A model generated the notes under the pieces. It did not search any database. It was given only the letters and a program-made list of their open reading frames with translations, and was not told the origin of the DNA. A program made the position numbers and the translations under genes. A DNA stretch of 64,000 nucleotides from Limiplasma sp036645955 (GTDB lineage Bacteria > Bacillota > Clostridia > Christensenellales > Aristaeellaceae). The stretch is taken from contig JAVXND010000004.1 of NCBI GenBank assembly GCA_036645955.1, positions 1 to 64,000 of the forward strand, given 5' to 3'. Shown here in pieces: positions 7,423 to 14,705 of the stretch (positions within the stretch are counted from its first letter, which is position 1; the number at the start of each line of letters is the position of its first letter).

Positions 7423-8691
7423 CTATTCGATAAAATCAAATTCCATATCGCCAATGCAGATGGTTGAGCCTTCCTCAGCGCCGCGCTTGCGAAGCTCGTC
7501 GATAATGCCGTGCTCACGAAGCGTGCGATGGAACCAGCTCATGCTTTCTTCATCATCGAAGTTGACGCTGTTAATGAAGCGCTGCATTGCGGCACCCTCC
7601 ACAATGAACGTATCATTCTCGCGGCGAATGGTGAAACCGCTGTCAGGCAGCATGTTTTCATCTGGCGCAATTTCATGATACACAAGAGGGGGCGGAAGCT
7701 CGGGCAGCAAGCGGACCACCTCGTCTAGCAACGCATCAAAGCCCGAGTTGGTAGCCGCGCTAACGGGAAATGCTTTGTAGCCCATGGCTTCAAACTGTTT
7801 TTGAAGCGCGGCAATTTGCTCTGGGTCCGCAATCAAGTCGCATTTGTTCAGCACCACCAGCTGGGGACGGCCCTCAGGCTCGCCGTATTTCACCAATTCT
7901 TCATTGATAATGCGGAAATCCTCCATCGGGTCGCGCTCTTCACTGCCTGCGGCATCTACCACATGCAATAATAGCCGCGTGCGTTCCACATGCCGTAAAA
8001 AAGCATGCCCAAGACCTACGCCCTCGCTTGCGCCTTCTACCAGCCCAGGAATATCTGCCAGCACAAAATCGCATTCGTAGCGCTTCACAATGCCAAGATT
8101 TGGGGTAAGGGTTGTAAAATGGTAGTTGGCAATTTTAGGCTTAGCGGCAGTAAGGGTTGCCAATATGGTGCTCTTGCCCACATTGGGAAAGCCCACCAAG
8201 CCCACATCCGCAATGGTTTTGAGCTCCAAGCGGAATATTTTGAGATCGGTTTGAATGCCCGGTTTGGCAAAGTTCGGCGCTTGACGCGTGGGGGTTGCAA
8301 AATGGGAGTTGCCATGTCCGCCCTGACCGCCGTGCAGCAGCACTTTGGTTTGCCCAGGCTCGCTCATATCCGCAACCACAGCGCCATCCTCATCGCGCAA
8401 AAACACCGTGCCTACGGGCACTTTAATGGTTAAATCCTCGCCACGCTTGCCATGGCAGCGGCTTGCACTGCCATCCACTCCGTTTTCAGCCAAATATTTG
8501 GTGTGAAAACGGAAATCAAGCAGGGTATGCATATTGGGGTCGGCTTGCAGTATAATGCTTCCGCCGTGCCCGCCGTCACCGCCGTCAGGCCCGCCATTTT
8601 GCACGTATTTTTCACGGTGAAAGGATACGCAGCCATTTCCGCCATTTCCTGCTTTTACAGTAATTTGTACATGATCTACAAAAGAAGCCAT
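7423..8691 (-). CDS. obg: Obg GTPase
   Basis: A 422-residue ribosome-assembly GTPase. The glycine-rich Obg domain (1-158) includes GGPDGGDGGHGG and HGGQGGHGNSHF. The G domain has G1 GFPNVGKS (167-174), G3 DIPGL and G4 NKCDL, with SAA near residue 310. The C-terminal OCT domain (about 340-422) ends IGDMEFDFIE. Length and motifs are typical. The ribosome site AGGAGG is close to the ATG. The usual upstream rplU/rpmA genes are absent; nth takes that place. Confidence 0.97.
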   Translation of the reverse strand: MASFVDHVQITVKAGNGGNGCVSFHREKYVQNGGPDGGDGGHGGSIILQADPNMHTLLDFRFHTKYLAENGVDGSASRCHGKRGEDLTIKVPVGTVFLRDEDGAVVADMSEPGQTKVLLHGGQGGHGNSHFATPTRQAPNFAKPGIQTDLKIFRLELKTIADVGLVGFPNVGKSTILATLTAAKPKIANYHFTTLTPNLGIVKRYECDFVLADIPGLVEGASEGVGLGHAFLRHVERTRLLLHVVDAAGSEERDPMEDFRIINEELVKYGEPEGRPQLVVLNKCDLIADPEQIAALQKQFEAMGYKAFPVSAATNSGFDALLDEVVRLLPELPPPLVYHEIAPDENMLPDSGFTIRRENDTFIVEGAAMQRFINSVNFDDEESMSWFHRTLREHGIIDELRKRGAEEGSTICIGDMEFDFIE

Positions 8692-8774
8692 AATCCTCCT
8701 TCAAGGGCATTGCCTTGTTCACACATTGCCCTGCGCTTTGCGCCGGCATGGGAAAAGTCTGGTATCAGTAGTGG

Positions 8775-9461
8775 TTAAGTAGTGAGCTCGGTTTTTCCCG
8801 TTTTTGCGGACTGCTTCCCCTTGGTTGGGGTAGAGGGCGGCACCGCATTTGCTGTTTTGCACAATGCTCGCAATGTGCATTTCTCGCATGCGGGATTACG
8901 CGCATGGCATACGCGCCGCCCGTGGAAAATCAACCAATGGTGCGCGTCCACCCAATCCTTTTTGGGAATAGCCAGTTGAAGCTGACGTTCAGTTTCCTCA
9001 ACATTTTTCGCCGTTGCCAAGCCTAAGCGGTTTGAAACGCGAAACACATGCGTATCCACCGCGATCGTCGGCACATGAAAAGCGTTTGCCAGCACCACAT
9101 TCGCCGTTTTTTGCCCTACGCCTGGCAAAGCAAGCAACGCCTTGCGATCGCTTGGCACCTCTGCGCCGTGGTGCGCAAGAATGAGTCGGCAGGTTTCCAC
9201 AATGTTGCCGGCCTTGCTTTTAAAGCCACAGCTTTTGACCATTGCATACACATCCTCCACAGCTGCGCCCGCCATGCTGGGCACATCGGGATAGCGTGCA
9301 AACAATGCAGGTGTCACTTTGTTGACTTGCTTGTCTGTACATTGGGCGGAGAGCATAACAGCCACCAAGGTTTCATACGGATTGGTAAAATACAGCTCTG
9401 GGCCGGCATCTGGGTATTGCCTCCTCAGCTCTTGGAGGATGGCTGATTTGTTGACTCGCAT
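8775..9461 (-). CDS. nth: Endonuclease III
   Basis: A 228-residue base-excision DNA glycosylase/AP lyase for oxidised pyrimidines. The helix-hairpin-helix LPGVGQKTAN carries the catalytic Lys118, and VDTH carries Asp136. The C-terminal 4Fe-4S cluster motif C-x6-C-x2-C-x5-C is complete. A Thr/Lys-rich tail follows. The start overlaps the 3' end of folT by 37 bases, so translation is likely coupled. All key residues are present. Confidence 0.96.
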   Translation of the reverse strand: MRVNKSAILQELRRQYPDAGPELYFTNPYETLVAVMLSAQCTDKQVNKVTPALFARYPDVPSMAGAAVEDVYAMVKSCGFKSKAGNIVETCRLILAHHGAEVPSDRKALLALPGVGQKTANVVLANAFHVPTIAVDTHVFRVSNRLGLATAKNVEETERQLQLAIPKKDWVDAHHWLIFHGRRVCHARNPACEKCTLRALCKTANAVPPSTPTKGKQSAKTGKTELTT

Positions 9462-10039
9462 GCTTTCTCCTTTTTGGGCTCCTTTTCATCGCTGTGCTCG
9501 TGAAGCAGAGAGGGCAGCTTCACCTTTTGCAAGCCGCGAAGGGTCAGGTAGGTAAGAACCGCGTAAATGGGCGTTTCAAACAAATAGCTCAAGGCGCGTA
9601 CACTCACCCAGCCCCAGTAGGCTTTGCTCGCGTACAGTATGCTCAGCCAATAGGAATTGACAAACAAATTGCATAATTCCACTGCCACCGTCGCAATAAT
9701 CACACGCACCCACGTTCCCCGATGCTTATGAAGCGGCAATGCGTAGCACAGACCCACCAGCATATTGGTGAACGTAAAGCCAAAGAAATATGCGCCCTGC
9801 GGAAAGAGATGCGCCCCAAAAAAATCACCCAAGCCGCCTACAATGATGGCCGCAGGAGCGCCAAAGAGTGCGCCCGCAATCGCGATTGGCAGAAAGCCAA
9901 AATTAAACTGCTTTCCCATGGATGGAAGCTGTGTAATATTACCCAAAATAACCTGCAATGCAACCAGCAATGCAATGTAGGTGATTTTTTCTGTGGTAAT
10001 CCGCTGTTTATGAGTCATGAGTGGCTTGTCATTCATCAT
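9425..10039 (-). CDS. folT: ECF transporter S component, FolT-like
   Basis: A 204-residue integral membrane protein with about six hydrophobic segments (first: ITYIALLVALQVILGNI) and a charged Lys/Glu-rich cytoplasmic tail from about 178. The pattern (LPSMGKQFNFGFLPIAIAG, FGAPAAIIVGGLGDFFGA, FPQGAYFFGFT) is that of folate-binding FolT S components, which work with a shared EcfAA'T module encoded elsewhere. The start is preceded by AGGAGGG. It leads the operon through nth, obg and yhbY. Substrate assignment is by resemblance only; other vitamins are possible. Confidence 0.8.
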   Translation of the reverse strand: MMNDKPLMTHKQRITTEKITYIALLVALQVILGNITQLPSMGKQFNFGFLPIAIAGALFGAPAAIIVGGLGDFFGAHLFPQGAYFFGFTFTNMLVGLCYALPLHKHRGTWVRVIIATVAVELCNLFVNSYWLSILYASKAYWGWVSVRALSYLFETPIYAVLTYLTLRGLQKVKLPSLLHEHSDEKEPKKEKACESTNQPSSKS

Positions 10040-10155
10040 TTTCCCTCCTGATATTGAGTGTGATGATTTGTCATAAGCTGATACTGTTGTGATTTGGAAC
10101 TGTGCCCGATTGGAGGGAGGTTTCGTTGGGTTTATGGGTTTGGCGGAACCAAACC
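10040..10155 (-). promoter_or_regulatory. Leader of the folT operon, possible RBS sequestration
   Basis: The leader of about 115 nt contains a GGTTTGG...CCAAACC hairpin near its start and a CCTCCCTCC tract that can pair with the ribosome site AGGAGGG just before the folT start. Such pairing could switch translation off. I looked for a tetrahydrofolate riboswitch core and did not recognise one, so the ligand, if any, is unknown. Confidence 0.35.
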
Positions 10156-10161
10156 TATGCT

Positions 10162-10190
10162 ATTGTACAGGATAACACGCCGCGTTGCAA
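10162..10190 (-). promoter_or_regulatory. Sigma-A promoter of the folT operon, overlapped by an inverted repeat
   Basis: TTGCAA (10190-10185), 17-base spacer, TACAAT (10167-10162) on the minus strand. The -35 lies within a perfect 9-bp inverted repeat (ACGCCGCGT / ACGCGGCGT, 10177-10200). The repeat could be a repressor operator, or the end of the upstream transcript. Confidence 0.65.
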
Positions 10191-10200
10191 GACGCGGCGT
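10177..10200. promoter_or_regulatory. 9-bp inverted repeat between the polymerase and folT genes
   Basis: The arms are ACGCCGCGT and ACGCGGCGT with a 6-base loop. It is not followed by a T run on the minus strand, so it is a poor intrinsic terminator for the upstream gene; it overlaps the folT -35 box. It could be an operator or a weak terminator. Confidence 0.4.
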
Positions 10201-10236
10201 AATTTTCTGCAATATTGTATTTTGACATCCGCATGA

Positions 10237-11649
10237 TCACTTTGCTATTTCCTGATTTTTTGCGCTGGCCATGGCAACCACCGCACCCGCAACCAGAAAA
10301 AACAACAAATCCATCATTTTGCCTGAATAGCTGGGGTAAATCTCCATCATTCCATTCACCAGTAATAGTGCGGGAATAATAGCCAACGCTCTTTGTGAAA
10401 TGGGCGCTTTTTGTTTGAAAAACAATTTCGCACTGCAAAGCCCAATGCGAAGCATGAAGCAAAGGTACAAAAGCAAACCAGGAATCCCCGCCAGCATCAG
10501 TGTTTCCATCCACGCGTTGTGCATGTGATAAACATCTCGGCCTGCGTATTCAATGGGCACACGAGCCACCTGCGCATCCGTCATGCCAATGAGCAATGTC
10601 ACGGGGCGCTCCTGTAGCGCTTGTAATCCCGCTTGCCAAATTTGCTTTCGTCCTGTAAAGGTTGACATGTCCTCCATCAGGTTCCGCTTTTCAAGCAAGG
10701 GTTGCTTGTTCCCCTCTGCTTGCTCTTCCTGCGGTTGTGCTTGTGCCTGCGGTTGCTCTGGCTGCACCTGCAGTACCTCTGCTTGTTCATGCGTCAGTGC
10801 CGCCGCAAGCGGCGCAGTAAAGAGACGGTTGGTGGCCAGGCTAAAAAGGCCGAAGCAAATGGCGGCGGCGCATAGCATAGACAGTGTGGAAATGGCTGCC
10901 TTGAGCAGTACACGGCGTTTGGCAAGTGCTTGGAACACAAGCAGAAAAGCCAGCATACCCATGCCAGCCGATATGGTAATCATCACAGTGCGCGTAACCG
11001 TGGTGGCCACACATAGCCACAGGCACAATGCGGAAAATGCCCAAAGCACTTTTGCCCAAAGCTGCTTCGCATCCAGCATTGTGTAAATTGCCAGAAAAAA
11101 ACCGATGGATAAGGTACACGCAACCTCGTTTGGATGCATGGAAAATACATACAATCTGCCTGCCAGCGCGGACAGCTCCAGCTCGGCAAATGGGCTTTTG
11201 ATGGCTATGCTTGTAAAGGTACAATAAAGTGCCAAGCACGAAATCATGCTGAGCAAGCACACCACAATTTTGGCAAACAAGCCAAACCACTTCAGGAGCG
11301 AAGCACCCCGAAACAATTGAAAAGCAGGGTAAAACACGCCAAAGCCCAGCAAGACCGCCAGCATAAAATGCAAATCCAGCTGTAAATAGGGATCTCCGTT
11401 CAGCATGCGTGTTGCATACATCCATACAACCATGCAAAGTGCAGGCAGCATTCCCTTTGGCAAGCCTTGCGCATGATGAAAATGATAAATGGCAAAGGAT
11501 AGCAATGCTATCGCCGCAGGCCACAAAAGCACCGGCTCTATATTTTGCTGATGTGAGGGTGACATGGTAAAAAGCACCTGTAACAGCAATATAAACAGCA
11601 GCACAACCAAATAACGCTTCGCAAAGGTATTTTGTTCTTTTTCAATCAT
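10237..11649 (-). CDS. O-antigen ligase/polymerase-like membrane protein
   Basis: A protein of about 470 residues with ten or more hydrophobic segments. The Wzy_C/WaaL-type signature lies near residue 390 (YHMHNAWMETLMLAGIPGLL). These proteins polymerise or transfer undecaprenyl-linked glycans at the outer face of the membrane. An unusual Gln/Glu/Pro-rich loop lies at about 290-315 (VQPEQPQAQAQPQEEQ). ATG at 11649 is chosen; a TTG at 11658 is closer to AGGAG, and neither spacing is ideal. It follows the priming transferase by about 20 bases, so the two form one exopolysaccharide operon. Confidence 0.8.
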   Translation of the reverse strand: MIEKEQNTFAKRYLVVLLFILLLQVLFTMSPSHQQNIEPVLLWPAAIALLSFAIYHFHHAQGLPKGMLPALCMVVWMYATRMLNGDPYLQLDLHFMLAVLLGFGVFYPAFQLFRGASLLKWFGLFAKIVVCLLSMISCLALYCTFTSIAIKSPFAELELSALAGRLYVFSMHPNEVACTLSIGFFLAIYTMLDAKQLWAKVLWAFSALCLWLCVATTVTRTVMITISAGMGMLAFLLVFQALAKRRVLLKAAISTLSMLCAAAICFGLFSLATNRLFTAPLAAALTHEQAEVLQVQPEQPQAQAQPQEEQAEGNKQPLLEKRNLMEDMSTFTGRKQIWQAGLQALQERPVTLLIGMTDAQVARVPIEYAGRDVYHMHNAWMETLMLAGIPGLLLYLCFMLRIGLCSAKLFFKQKAPISQRALAIIPALLLVNGMMEIYPSYSGKMMDLLFFLVAGAVVAMASAKNQEIAK

Positions 11650-11670
11650 CTTCTGCAAGCTCTCCTTTTA

Positions 11671-13119
11671 TCATACGCTTGGCTGATCCTGTTTGGTGAC
11701 GCTGTTGGTGTTGGTTTTATCGCTGTTGAGCCATCCGCCAAATACCGTCATCCACAGGATTTTTAAATCCAAGCCAATGCTCATGTGCTGAATATACCAA
11801 ATATCAAACTCAATGCGCTTTTGAATGCTTGTATCCCCTCGGTAGCCATTCACCTGCGCCCATCCCGTCATTCCTGGGCGAACCTGATGCTTGACCATAT
11901 ACAGCGGTACTTTTTCCTTGAACTGATCCACATAGAAAGGCAATTCTGGCCGCGGTCCAATCAGGCTCATCTCACCCCTGAGCACATTGAACAATTGTGG
12001 AAGCTCGTCCAAGCTGGTTTTGCGTATCAGCTTGCCAAAGCGCGTGATACGCGTATCTCCATTGGTTGTCCAAGCAGTGTTTTGCTGGCTGTTCATGCAC
12101 ATGCTTCGAAATTTATAAATCGTAAACAATTTTTTATTAAGACCTACGCGTCGCTGTCTGAAAAGAACGGGACCCTTCCCCGTCATTTTCACTCCTACCG
12201 CAATCATCAAGAGCACCGGGCTTAATACAATCAGCGCCAGCAGGCTTGCCGCAACATCAAAAGTGCGTTTCAGCGCCGCAAAGCTCAAATTGTCCAGCTG
12301 ATTGCTTCGCAGGTGAATAAGCTTGCTGTGTCCAACAATTTCCACTTGCGGAATGGATGGGATATCCTCATTGTAAAACGGAATCACACTTGCACGCGTT
12401 CCGCATTTGTCACAAAGCGCGATGATCGAGTGCGTAAGCGTTACTTCATTTATTTCAAGCGCAATAACCACCTCGTCAATAACGGAGCTTAGCAAATGCT
12501 CCTCCAGCACATCGAAGCTTCCTAAATAGGGTGCATCCAGCGCAGGGTTGCCTGCATCACCCACATAGCCCTTCACACTCACATGCGTATCGCTTATGCT
12601 TAGCACCGCATCTGTATAATGCTTTGCCAGTTCGCCCGCACCAATAATCAGCACATTTTTATGGAAATAGCCCGTTCGGAACATGTGGTTAATCATGATG
12701 CGGAACAATTCATGTTTGATACAAACAAAGAGGATGCTAAAGAAAAGAAACAAAAAGAGCACGCCCCGCGAAAAGTCTTGCAGGCGAAACAAATACAGCG
12801 CCGCACCGATGCAAAACACACCCAGCACATTCGCTCCTATAATATGAAGAATCTCAGCGGAGCGCTTTCTGCGCTGACCAATGCGGTATAGGCGAAAGCA
12901 CGCCATCACAATCACCAGCACAAGTGCATAAATAGCAGCCGCTAAACCAACGCCGTTACGCAGACTGCGCACAAAGGCCATGTTGCGGGTGGTATCCTTG
13001 AGTACATCTAACCACAGCCAAGAGGACAGAATATAAGCGCACAGCACCAATGCACAATCGGTAAGTACATCCATTACAACTAAAAATCGACGGCTTGTAT
13101 CATTCATTGTTACGCACAT
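11671..13119 (-). CDS. Polyprenyl-phosphate sugar-phosphate transferase (priming, WcaJ/CpsE-like)
   Basis: A 482-residue enzyme that would start exopolysaccharide synthesis by moving a sugar-1-phosphate from a UDP-sugar to undecaprenyl phosphate. Four N-terminal membrane segments and a nucleotide-binding-like CoA_binding_3 region (LIIGAGELAKHY) lead to the bacterial sugar transferase domain (about 270-465). That domain has KRTFDVAASLLALIVLSP, FRQRRVGLNKK, TSLDELPQLFNVLRGEMS, IGPRPE and RPGMTGWAQVNGYRG. All family motifs are present. The start has no clear ribosome site; the ATG at 13107 (MNDTSRR) is an alternative. It has its own strong promoter and a 120-nt leader. Confidence 0.88.
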   Translation of the reverse strand: MCVTMNDTSRRFLVVMDVLTDCALVLCAYILSSWLWLDVLKDTTRNMAFVRSLRNGVGLAAAIYALVLVIVMACFRLYRIGQRRKRSAEILHIIGANVLGVFCIGAALYLFRLQDFSRGVLFLFLFFSILFVCIKHELFRIMINHMFRTGYFHKNVLIIGAGELAKHYTDAVLSISDTHVSVKGYVGDAGNPALDAPYLGSFDVLEEHLLSSVIDEVVIALEINEVTLTHSIIALCDKCGTRASVIPFYNEDIPSIPQVEIVGHSKLIHLRSNQLDNLSFAALKRTFDVAASLLALIVLSPVLLMIAVGVKMTGKGPVLFRQRRVGLNKKLFTIYKFRSMCMNSQQNTAWTTNGDTRITRFGKLIRKTSLDELPQLFNVLRGEMSLIGPRPELPFYVDQFKEKVPLYMVKHQVRPGMTGWAQVNGYRGDTSIQKRIEFDIWYIQHMSIGLDLKILWMTVFGGWLNSDKTNTNSVTKQDQPSV

Positions 13120-13147
13120 TCGCAGTCTATTTCATGGGAGTGACCGC

Positions 13148-13190
13148 GCACCTTCCTTTTTGGGTGCCACGCCATCATCTATATTGGCGT
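13148..13190 (-). promoter_or_regulatory. Two hairpins in the leader of the priming transferase gene
   Basis: The roughly 120-nt leader contains ACGCCA...TGGCGT (13190-13169) followed directly by GCACC...GGTGC (13167-13148). There is no T run after them, so they are not a plain terminator. A regulatory leader is possible. The rest of 13191-13373 holds only the promoter. Confidence 0.35.
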
Positions 13191-13248
13191 ATTTTTCATC
13201 AAGCGTTATGTTTCAGTCGGATTCAAAATCCAATCCTTCAACGACGAA

Positions 13249-13277
13249 ATCATAACACACAGGTCTAGCTTTGTCAA
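13249..13277 (-). promoter_or_regulatory. Sigma-A promoter of the exopolysaccharide operon
   Basis: TTGACA (13277-13272), 17-base spacer, TATGAT (13254-13249) on the minus strand. The transcription start is expected near 13242. Confidence 0.8.
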
Positions 13278-13373
13278 TGAACACAACACTTAGGACGCTA
13301 GCATCACAGCCTATGCAATCCCTCGCAATTGTACAGCACTCCGCTTGATTGTGCGTTTTTTCTTTGCGCTTCA

Positions 13374-13403
13374 CCAAAAAAGCTCTCGGCTTTTGCCGAG
13401 AGC
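13374..13403 (-). terminator. Intrinsic terminator after the Cys-rich protein gene
   Basis: Perfect 9-bp stem GCTCTCGGC / GCCGAGAGC with a 4-base loop, followed on the minus strand by a T run (13381-13376). It lies 45 bases past the stop of the gene ending at 13448. Confidence 0.9.
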
Positions 13404-13447
13404 AATGGCTGTTACATGCATTGTCCACATGGTCTTTGACCGTTGCG

Positions 13448-14260
13448 TTAGCGGCGGCATCCACAGCCGCAACCGCAATTGCCTGTGTTGCAAGCGGCGT
13501 TTTGCAGGTTCACATCGTCGTTATTGCAAAGCGACGCGGGCGGGAAAAGCGGCAGTGAAAAGAACTCATCGCATACATTTTCTGCAAACTCTTCACAGGG
13601 AGGAACCATACAGAAGCCATAGGAGGGAATCAGAATTTCAACCTGCGCAAGCACTTTCAAGATCACCGTGACGCAAACGGTCAGCTTAAACTTGTTGTTG
13701 CCTTCATAAGTGCCCGCCACGCAAATGGCGCTCACCATGCTTTCAAGCGTATAGGGAACAATCGATTCATCGGGTATCGAGAGCAAAACGTCTTTTTGAA
13801 CCGTAATTACACCTTTTCCGATGTACTCGACACAACGGCTATCCACAAACAGAATATCAATGGGTACATCGATCTTACAGCGCACGCGAGCAAAGCAGGG
13901 GCGGTCGCAAAGACGTTCCACGGACAGGTTGCGGATGACACCCTCTGTGGTAGTAGAGCGGCAGCTTTCAAATGTGATGGGAGGAACGGGCGCGGAGGTG
14001 GGAGGAACGGTTTCGGTCATATCTGCCGCGGAGCCGCAACCGCAGGAAGTGCTGCAGTTGCACCCGCAATTGTTGCCCGCAACCATTGCGTAGCTGGTAA
14101 TGACGACTTCCTTGTGATCGAGCTGTTCTTGCTGCAAGCAGCTGTCATACACGCGTTTAAGCTGTACACAAACCTTTTCTTGCAGACCATCGAGCGCACT
14201 GCCTGAAATCACACCAGGGCATGAACAGGGATTTGCGTTTTTGTAGCTGTAAAAGGACAT
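13448..14260 (-). CDS. Cysteine-rich hypothetical protein (possible spore-surface protein)
   Basis: A 270-residue protein. ATG at 14260 lies 7 bases after AAAGGAGG; a GTG at 14266 is too close. No signal peptide. It has about 28 Cys, including CSCPGVISG near the start, a CGCNCSTSCGCG cluster (about 65-80) and a CGCGCGCRR tail. The middle is beta-rich and not repetitive. Cys-rich proteins without export signals occur in clostridial spore coats and exosporia, where they cross-link or bind metal; that is an inference from composition. It is transcribed alone, with a strong terminator behind it. Confidence 0.75.
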   Translation of the reverse strand: MSFYSYKNANPCSCPGVISGSALDGLQEKVCVQLKRVYDSCLQQEQLDHKEVVITSYAMVAGNNCGCNCSTSCGCGSAADMTETVPPTSAPVPPITFESCRSTTTEGVIRNLSVERLCDRPCFARVRCKIDVPIDILFVDSRCVEYIGKGVITVQKDVLLSIPDESIVPYTLESMVSAICVAGTYEGNNKFKLTVCVTVILKVLAQVEILIPSYGFCMVPPCEEFAENVCDEFFSLPLFPPASLCNNDDVNLQNAACNTGNCGCGCGCRR

Positions 14261-14370
14261 TGGCACGCCTCCTTTATGTGGTCAGCCCAAGGGTGGCGTT
14301 CAGCCCTACGCTGAATAGCTTCCTTGTGGGCCGTTCACAGATACATTATGAGAACCATGCCTTTGTGTGC

Positions 14371-14460
14371 AAAAAAAAAGCGCAGTGTCTTCAGGCTGCG
14401 CTTTTGCGAAACAATAAACAGGCCTTTGGTGCAAGCACCAACAGGAGCGGCCCATTCATA
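14371..14460 (-). ncRNA. Candidate small RNA or attenuated leader, minus strand
   Basis: About 90 nt between a good promoter (14495-14467) and a strong intrinsic terminator. The first half folds as GGCC-[TTGGTG-CTTG-CACCAA]-GGCC. The terminator is GCGCAG...CTGCGC (14400-14380) followed by nine T (14379-14371). No convincing open frame is inside. It could be a free small RNA or an attenuator in front of the Cys-rich protein gene, which starts 110 bases further on and may also have a weak promoter of its own (TTGCAC-N16-CATAAT, 14372-14345). Confidence 0.5.
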
Positions 14461-14466
14461 TTTCAT

Positions 14467-14495
14467 AATATAGCACAATTTTTGTAGCTTTGCAA
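14467..14495 (-). promoter_or_regulatory. Sigma-A promoter of the candidate small RNA
   Basis: TTGCAA (14495-14490), 17-base spacer, TATATT (14472-14467) on the minus strand, divergent from the CotH operon promoter. Confidence 0.65.
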
Positions 14496-14602
14496 GTGTA
14501 AAACACAATTTATTTGTGTTTATGTTCCCCCGCCCCTTTTCAGCTTTTTTGTCACATGTGTTTCAACCTTGCCCACACCCCCAAAACGATACAATTTAAC
14601 AG

Positions 14603-14630
14603 TTGCAAGCAACGTTTGGTATGGTATAAT
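14603..14630 (+). promoter_or_regulatory. Sigma-A promoter of the CotH operon
   Basis: TTGCAA (14603-14608), 16-base spacer, perfect TATAAT (14625-14630), 75 bases upstream of the cotH-like start codon. Confidence 0.7.
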
Positions 14631-14705
14631 GAAATGGTATGCGCGCAAGGCACTGCTCCCTATGCCGCATGCTTCAAAATTACGCAATAGGAAGGAGGCT
14701 CATAC

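Noticed and set aside
10040..10155. Tetrahydrofolate riboswitch before folT
   Set aside because: The known conserved core could not be recognised; only a hairpin and a ribosome-site complement were seen.
13210..13250. tRNA-like sequence (GGATTCAAAATCC)
   Set aside because: No acceptor stem, anticodon arm or CCA end around it.
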